Shown here piece after piece: positions 7,049 through 11,157 of a DNA stretch of 11,157 bases. The position numbers were made by a program, and so were the translations under genes. Numbering within the stretch: the stretch's first letter is position 1; every line of letters begins with the position of its first letter. The notes under the pieces were generated by a model. It was not told the DNA's origin. It made no database searches and worked only from the letters and a program-made list of their open reading frames with translations. The stretch is from Actinomycetes bacterium (GTDB lineage: Bacteria; Actinomycetota; Actinomycetes; Prado026), in the NCBI GenBank assembly GCA_025455945.1, contig JALOLN010000061.1, positions 1-11,157 of the forward strand. Direction: 5' to 3'.

Positions 7049-8559
7049 CCGGCGCCGTCACGGGGGCGATGCCCGGAGCGGACGAACGCCTGGCCGGCCT
7101 GGTGCGGCTGGCCCGGGCCCTGGCCCACGCCGGGTCCCTCGCGGACGTCGTCGAGCGCGCCGCCGAGGAGGCCCGGTTCGCCTTCGGCGCCCGGTCGGTG
7201 TCGGTCTCGGAGCTGGAGCGCGAGCGTGGCCTGGTCCGCGTCCTCGTCAACGCGGGGGAGCTCGCTCCGGGGGAGGACCGGCACCCCTCCGACGAGGTGT
7301 ACCGGCTGGCCGACTTCCCGCTGCTCGTCCGCATGGTCGACGAGGCCCGGCCGTGGACGGTCCGGGTCGACGACCCCGAGGCGGACCCCGCGGAGCGAGC
7401 GCTGCTGGAGGGACTGGGGGCCGCCTCCGCCCTGGCCGCGCCGATCCTGGCGGAGGGGCGGATCTGGGGCGAGCTGTTCGCGACCCGGTCGGCCGAGGCC
7501 CCGCGCTTCGACGACGGCGACCTCGCGTTCGCGCAGGCCTTTGCCGGGCTGGTGTCCGCCGGCATCGCCCAGGTGGAGCACCTGGCCCTCGTGCAGCGGC
7601 TGGCCTACCAGGACCCCCTGACCGGGCTGGGCAACCGCCGTCTGGTGGAGGAGCGGCTGGAGGTCGCCCTGGCCGGCCAGCGGGCCGGCGGCCCGCCCGT
7701 GTCGGTGGTGATGGCCGACGTCAACCGCCTCAAGCAGGCCAACGACCGCTTCGGGCACGAGGCCGGCGACCGGGCCCTCGTCGCCGTCGCCACCGCGCTG
7801 TCCGTGGCCACCGGCAAGGTGCCGGGCGCGGTCGCGGGGCGGCTCGGCGGCGACGAGTTCTGCGCCGTGCTCCCCGGCCACGGTCTGGAGGTCGCCTCGG
7901 CGCTGGCGGCGGCCTTTCTCCGCGGTGCTGCTGACGCGCCCTACGGCGTCGGTGTCGCCTGCGGGGTCGCGTCGACCGAGCAGCTGACGACCGTGCCGAC
8001 CGTGGCCCGGATGTTCGCCCTGGCCGACGAGGCGCAGTACCGGGCCAAGCGCACCGGGACCGACCTGCCGGTGGTCGCCGACCCCGACCTGGGCGGCCGG
8101 GACCGGCGCGCGCTGCGCGGGCGGGCCGAGGAGTCGCTGCTCAGCGCCGCCCTCGCCTGCCTCACCGCCGGACCCGGCGGTCCCGGTCAGCCCACCGCCG
8201 ACCGGCTCGTCGTGCTCGCCGAGACCCTCGCCGACGCCCTCGAGGCGTCCGGCTGGGTCGTCAGCCGGGTCCGGTCGGGGGCCGCCGTGCCGGTGCGGCA
8301 CAGCGCCCGGCGTCCTGGTGTGCTCGTCACGGTCAGCGTGCCGGCGTCCGGCGCCTGGCTGGGCGCCGCCCTGGGGGTCGGGCTCGTCGTCGACGTCGAC
8401 GACGAGGCTGTGCCGCTGGCCGGCGTCCGCGGCTGCTCCCACGTCGTGGTGGCCGCCTCCGGCGGCTGGGTCGTCGAGCTGCTCCTCGACGGGCGGGAGC
8501 CGCGGCCCGACGCCGCGCCGGTGCTGCGCGCGGGGGTCGCCGTGGCGGCCGGCGGCTGA
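7045..8559 (+). CDS. Second diguanylate cyclase, GAF-GGDEF with reduced C-terminal domain
   Basis: A 504-residue paralog of the preceding gene, translationally coupled to it by an ATGA overlap. The GAF domain covers about 12-178 and shares GELAPGE, DEVYRL and WGELFATR-type blocks with its neighbour. The GGDEF domain covers about 187-345: LTGLGNRR (192-199), metal Asp225 (DVNRLKQAND), Asn233, Asp242 and intact GGDEF at 268-272. Catalytic residues are complete, so it should make c-di-GMP. The RxxD inhibitory site is replaced by VPGA. The C-terminal region (about 365-504) aligns in position with the second GAF of the upstream protein but is shorter and Ala/Val/Gly-rich, as if eroding. ATG 7045 is well placed; another ATG at 7069 is possible. 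It ends inside a hairpin shared with the convergent gtrA gene. Confidence 0.9.
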   Translation: MTGAVTGAMPGADERLAGLVRLARALAHAGSLADVVERAAEEARFAFGARSVSVSELERERGLVRVLVNAGELAPGEDRHPSDEVYRLADFPLLVRMVDEARPWTVRVDDPEADPAERALLEGLGAASALAAPILAEGRIWGELFATRSAEAPRFDDGDLAFAQAFAGLVSAGIAQVEHLALVQRLAYQDPLTGLGNRRLVEERLEVALAGQRAGGPPVSVVMADVNRLKQANDRFGHEAGDRALVAVATALSVATGKVPGAVAGRLGGDEFCAVLPGHGLEVASALAAAFLRGAADAPYGVGVACGVASTEQLTTVPTVARMFALADEAQYRAKRTGTDLPVVADPDLGGRDRRALRGRAEESLLSAALACLTAGPGGPGQPTADRLVVLAETLADALEASGWVVSRVRSGAAVPVRHSARRPGVLVTVSVPASGAWLGAALGVGLVVDVDDEAVPLAGVRGCSHVVVAASGGWVVELLLDGREPRPDAAPVLRAGVAVAAGG

Positions 8560-8575
8560 CCCGGTTTCGGGGTCA
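8557..8575. terminator. Hairpin between convergent genes, containing both stop codons
   Basis: TGACCC at 8557-8562 and GGGTCA at 8570-8575 form a 6-base-pair stem around a 7-base loop. The left arm starts with the TGA stop of the second diguanylate cyclase. The right arm ends with the complement of the TGA stop of the gtrA-family gene. It is symmetric, so it could act on transcripts from either side. The short stem and lack of a T-tract limit confidence that it terminates by itself. Confidence 0.45.
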
Positions 8576-9103
8576 GACCGGCTGGCGCAGCTCCCGGCTG
8601 AGCTCGTCGTCCTCCTGCTGCTCGGTGAACACCCAGCGGCGGTAGGACCAGAAGCGGAACAGGGTGCCGAGGGCCAGCCCGACGACGTTGGCCGAGATGT
8701 TGTCGGCCAGGGGGCTGGTGAGGTCGAGCAGGTAGTGGCTGATCCACAGGCAGCCGACCGAGATGGCCAGTCCCACACCGTTGAGCACGAAGAACAGCAG
8801 GTACTCGCGGGCGTAGCCGGTGCGGGCGCGGTGCCGGAACGTCCAGAACCGGTTGCCGGCGTAGGCCACGAGGGTGGCGGCGACCACCGAGATGACCTTC
8901 GCGGTGAGCGGCTTGTCGTAGAGGGGCCCCTCCCCGCCGGCGAAGCGCAGCAGGTTGAACAGGCCGACGTCCACGACCAGCGCGACCAGGCCGACGATCC
9001 CGAACTTGGTGGCCTCCCGGACCAGCTGCTCGACGCGGCCCCAGACGGCCCGCACCCAGCCGCGGCTCGGCACGGGCGCCGGCACGGAGGGGTCGGGGGC
9101 CAT
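8573..9103 (-). CDS. GtrA family four-helix membrane protein
   Basis: A 176-residue integral membrane protein of the GtrA/DPMS family. Members are thought to move or hold polyprenyl-phosphate-linked sugars in the membrane for cell-surface glycosylation; the actual substrate here is unknown. Four hydrophobic segments lie at about 33-53, 65-84, 100-124 and 134-154. The family's aromatic/basic motifs follow helices 2 and 4: NRFWTFR (84-90) and FRFWSYRRWVF (149-159). ATG 9103 is preferred over the in-frame ATG at 9133, because a TACGCT -10 element places the transcription start on 9103 and no ribosome site precedes either. From memory, mycobacteria carry a similar gene (Rv3277) between purK and the PH-domain gene. 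It is convergent with the diguanylate cyclases and divergent from the acyl-CoA dehydrogenase. Confidence 0.88.
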   Translation of the reverse strand: MAPDPSVPAPVPSRGWVRAVWGRVEQLVREATKFGIVGLVALVVDVGLFNLLRFAGGEGPLYDKPLTAKVISVVAATLVAYAGNRFWTFRHRARTGYAREYLLFFVLNGVGLAISVGCLWISHYLLDLTSPLADNISANVVGLALGTLFRFWSYRRWVFTEQQEDDELSRELRQPV

Positions 9104-9109
9104 CGCTCC

Positions 9110-9115
9110 AGCGTA
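9110..9115 (-). promoter_or_regulatory. -10 element for gtrA-family gene (leaderless)
   Basis: The minus strand reads TACGCT (9115-9110), six bases before the A of ATG 9103. This fits TANNNT with the start of transcription on the start codon. No clear -35 is seen. It decides the start over ATG 9133, which lies upstream of this element. Confidence 0.5.
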
Positions 9116-9185
9116 CGGCCGACGTGCCACCATGGCGAAAGCGGTGGCCAGGGCGGCGGCCGGGCACCCGGTCGCGGGCGATGGT

Positions 9186-9190
9186 GGAGG
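9186..9190 (+). promoter_or_regulatory. Ribosome binding site deciding the acyl-CoA dehydrogenase start
   Basis: GGAGG at 9186-9190 is eight bases before GTG 9199 and fourteen before ATG 9205. It therefore supports the GTG start and argues against ATG 9181, which lies upstream of it. Confidence 0.6.
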
Positions 9191-9198
9191 TGCGGGTC

Positions 9199-10347
9199 GT
9201 GGACATGCGGCTGAGTGAGGAGTACGAGGCCCTGCGCAAGACCGTGGCGGAGTTCGCGCACGACGTCGTCGCCCCCGTCATCGGCGAGCTGTACGAGCGG
9301 GGGGAGTTCCCGGCCGACGTCGTCCGGCAGATGGGCCGGCTCGGACTGTTCGGGCTGCCGTTCCCCGAGGAGTACGGCGGGATGGGTGGCGACTACTTCG
9401 CGCTGTGCCTGGCGCTGGAGGAGCTGGCCAGGGTCGACTCCTCGGTGGCGATCACCCTCGAGGCGGGGGTGTCCCTCGGGGCCATGCCGATCTACCGGTT
9501 CGGGACCGAGGAGCAGCGCCGCGAGTGGCTGCCCCGCCTGGCCGCCGGCGAGGTGCTCGGGGCCTTCGGGCTCACCGAGCCCGGCGGGGGCACGGACGCG
9601 GGCGCCACCCGGACCACGGCCGTCCTGGACGGCGACACCTGGGTCATCAACGGCTCGAAGGCCTTCATCACCAACTCCGGTACCGAGTTCACCGGGTTCG
9701 TCACCGTCACGGCGGTGACCGGGCAGCGGCCGGACGGCGGCAAGGAGATCTCGTCGATCCTCGTCCCGGCGGGGACCCCCGGGTTCAGCGTGGCCCCCGG
9801 GTACTCCAAGGTGGGCTGGCGCTGCTCCGACACCCACGAGCTGTCGTTCACCGACGTCCGGGTGCCGGCGGCCAACCTCGTCGGCGAGCGGGGCCGCGGC
9901 TACGCGCAGTTCCTGCAGATCCTCGACGAGGGCCGGATCGCCATCGCCGCCCTGTCCACGGGGCTGGCCCAGGGGTGCGTCGACGAGTCGGTCCGCTACG
10001 CGAACACCCGGGAGGCGTTCGGCCGGCCCATCGGGCGCAACCAGGCGGTCGCGTTCATGGTCGCGGACATGGAGGTGCGGGCGTCGACGTCCCGGCTGGC
10101 CTACTACGACGCCGCGTCCCGGATGCTGCGCGGGGAGCCCTTCAAGCGGCAGGCGGCGGTGGCCAAGCTGGTGGCCTCCGAGGCGGCGATGGACAACGCC
10201 CGGGCGGCCACGCAGGTCCACGGCGGGTACGGCTTCACCAACGACTACGCGGTGGGGCGGTTCTACCGCGACGCCAAGATCCTCGAGATCGGCGAGGGGA
10301 CCTCCGAGGTGCAGCGGATGCTCATCGCCCGCGAGCTCGGACTCTGA
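9199..10347 (+). CDS. Acyl-CoA dehydrogenase
   Basis: A 382-residue FAD-dependent acyl-CoA dehydrogenase that makes the trans-2-enoyl-CoA and passes electrons to electron-transfer flavoprotein. The N-terminal helical domain covers about 5-115, the beta domain about 120-225 and the C-terminal helical domain about 230-382. Signature 1 is GAFGLTEPGGGTDA (121-134). The second signature is QVHGGYGFTNDYAVGRFYRD (339-358). Glu366 in EGTSEVQR is the catalytic base position used by short-chain and many medium-chain enzymes. GTG 9199 gives an N-terminus V-D-M-R-L-S that fits the M-D-x-R-L-S start I recall for relatives. The exact substrate cannot be read from the sequence; short or branched acyl-CoA is a guess. 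The gene lies divergent from gtrA and 24 bases before purK. It does not closely resemble my memory of FadE25, the dehydrogenase near purK in mycobacteria. Confidence 0.93.
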   Translation: MDMRLSEEYEALRKTVAEFAHDVVAPVIGELYERGEFPADVVRQMGRLGLFGLPFPEEYGGMGGDYFALCLALEELARVDSSVAITLEAGVSLGAMPIYRFGTEEQRREWLPRLAAGEVLGAFGLTEPGGGTDAGATRTTAVLDGDTWVINGSKAFITNSGTEFTGFVTVTAVTGQRPDGGKEISSILVPAGTPGFSVAPGYSKVGWRCSDTHELSFTDVRVPAANLVGERGRGYAQFLQILDEGRIAIAALSTGLAQGCVDESVRYANTREAFGRPIGRNQAVAFMVADMEVRASTSRLAYYDAASRMLRGEPFKRQAAVAKLVASEAAMDNARAATQVHGGYGFTNDYAVGRFYRDAKILEIGEGTSEVQRMLIARELGL

Positions 10348-10358
10348 CGGGTCGCGGC

Positions 10359-10364
10359 TAGGCT
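10359..10364 (+). promoter_or_regulatory. -10 element for purK (leaderless)
   Basis: TAGGCT fits TANNNT and ends seven bases before GTG 10372, which places the start of transcription at the start codon. The gap after the dehydrogenase stop is only 24 bases and has no ribosome site before purK. purK therefore probably has its own promoter inside what looks like an operon. Confidence 0.55.
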
Positions 10365-10371
10365 CCGCGCC

Positions 10372-11157
10372 GTGACGACGCCCGGGCCGCAGGACTTCCC
10401 GGTCGTCGGCATGGTCGGCGGCGGTCAGCTGGCCCGCATGACGCACCAGGCCGGGATCGCGCTCGGGGTGCGGTTCCGGCTGCTGGCGGACTCCGCGGAC
10501 GACTCCGCCGCGCAGGTCGTCCACGACGTCGTCCTCGGCGACCACCGCGACCTGGAGACCGTGCGGCGGTTCGCCGCGGGCTGCGACGTCCTCACGTTCG
10601 ACCACGAACATGTCCCGACCGCGCACCTGGAGGCGCTCGAGGCGGACGGCGTCGCCGTCCGGCCGGGGTCGGCCGCGCTGGTGCACGCCCAGGACAAGAT
10701 CGTCATGCGCGAGCGCCTCGCGGAGGTGGGCGTCCCCGTGCCGCGGTGGCGCCGGGTCCGGTCGGTGGGGGACCTGCGCGACTTCCTCACCGACGAGGCC
10801 GGCGGCGTCGGCGTGGTCAAGACCGCACGCGGCGGGTACGACGGCCGCGGCGTGCGCCTGGTCCGCGGTGTGGACGAGGCCGCGGACTGGCTGGACGCCG
10901 GGGTCCCGATGCTCGTCGAGGAGCGGGTCGACTTCCTGCGGGAGCTCGCCGTGCTCGTCGCCCGGTCCCCGAGCGGGCAGGCCGTCGTCTACCCGGTCGT
11001 GGAGTCCGTACAGGTCGACGGGGTCTGCCGCGAGGTCTACGCCCCGGCCCCGGGCATCGCGGCGGACCACGCGCTGGCCGCCCAGCACGCGGCGCTGCGC
11101 ATCGCCCAGGCGCTGCAGGTGACCGGGGTCATGGCGGTCGAGCTGTTCGACACGGCG
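10372..11157 (+). CDS. purK: 5-(carboxyamino)imidazole ribonucleotide synthase, N-terminal 262 residues (cut by window edge)
   Basis: PurK is an ATP-grasp enzyme that carboxylates aminoimidazole ribonucleotide with bicarbonate and ATP; PurE then moves the carboxyl group, in purine biosynthesis. The N-terminal fold shows GMVGGGQLARM (13-23) and the FDHEHVP variant of the family's EFENVP motif. ATP-binding elements follow: QDKIVMRERL, GVVKTARGGYDGRGV (the ATP-grasp loop), LVEERVDFLRELAVLVAR and YPVVESVQ. The last residues, GVMAVELFDT, match the start of the conserved metal-binding region, so roughly the final third is missing off the right edge. The frame stays open to the last base. GTG 10372 is chosen for the -10 element at leaderless spacing. 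purE is expected next, outside the window. Confidence 0.94.
   Translation, partial: MTTPGPQDFPVVGMVGGGQLARMTHQAGIALGVRFRLLADSADDSAAQVVHDVVLGDHRDLETVRRFAAGCDVLTFDHEHVPTAHLEALEADGVAVRPGSAALVHAQDKIVMRERLAEVGVPVPRWRRVRSVGDLRDFLTDEAGGVGVVKTARGGYDGRGVRLVRGVDEAADWLDAGVPMLVEERVDFLRELAVLVARSPSGQAVVYPVVESVQVDGVCREVYAPAPGIAADHALAAQHAALRIAQALQVTGVMAVELFDTA

Noticed and set aside
6715..11088. A 1457-codon open frame on the minus strand
   Set aside because: It runs antisense to the GGDEF genes, the dehydrogenase and purK and in a different frame from the real gtrA gene. Its composition (Gly, Arg, Pro, His, Val-Asp repeats) is typical of shadows in very high-GC DNA.

Overview
The window looks like chromosomal DNA of a high-GC Actinomycetota. 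Third codon positions are almost all G or C, GTG starts are common, and several genes appear to be transcribed leaderless. The gene order is a conserved actinobacterial housekeeping block. From memory, accD5-accE5-maf divergent from birA and a PH-domain membrane protein, with a GtrA-like gene, an acyl-CoA dehydrogenase and purK nearby, matches the Mycobacterium tuberculosis Rv3274c-Rv3282 region. The adenylate cyclase plus GGDEF genes beside pccB/birA recall the SCO4926-SCO4931 region of Streptomyces coelicolor (cya and cdgE). Genus cannot be fixed from the sequence; Geodermatophilales or a relative is only a guess.

Layout. Positions 1-369 hold a strong hairpin and leftward coding-like sequence that is broken by frame changes. 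Leftward from 2831 to 370 runs a compact operon: accD5 (acyl-CoA carboxylase beta subunit), accE (epsilon subunit, 4-base overlap) and maf (house-cleaning nucleotide pyrophosphatase, with an abnormal C-terminal tail). A single short promoter core at 2881-2887 can be read in both directions and separates this operon from rightward birA (biotin-protein ligase). Rightward after birA come a two-helix bacterial PH-domain protein, a class III nucleotidyl cyclase that overlaps it by 4 bases, a 131-base gap, and two tandem GAF-GGDEF diguanylate cyclase paralogs that also overlap by 4 bases. They end at a hairpin containing both their own stop codon and that of the convergent gtrA-family gene. Divergent from gtrA are an acyl-CoA dehydrogenase and, at the right edge, a purK fragment with its own promoter.

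How it fits together. BirA attaches biotin to the carboxylase alpha subunit (not in the window), which with AccD5 and AccE makes methylmalonyl-CoA or malonyl-CoA for lipid synthesis. The three cyclases put cAMP and c-di-GMP production beside that metabolism. Both diguanylate cyclases keep their catalytic residues but lack the RxxD inhibitory site. PurK belongs to purine biosynthesis. Whether the signalling genes control the carboxylase is an inference from position only.

Most noteworthy: the disturbed end of maf with coherent downstream coding in alternating frames; the symmetric accD5/birA promoter; the tandem diguanylate cyclases without I-sites; the hairpin shared by two convergent stop codons; and three genes with a -10 element placed for leaderless transcription.
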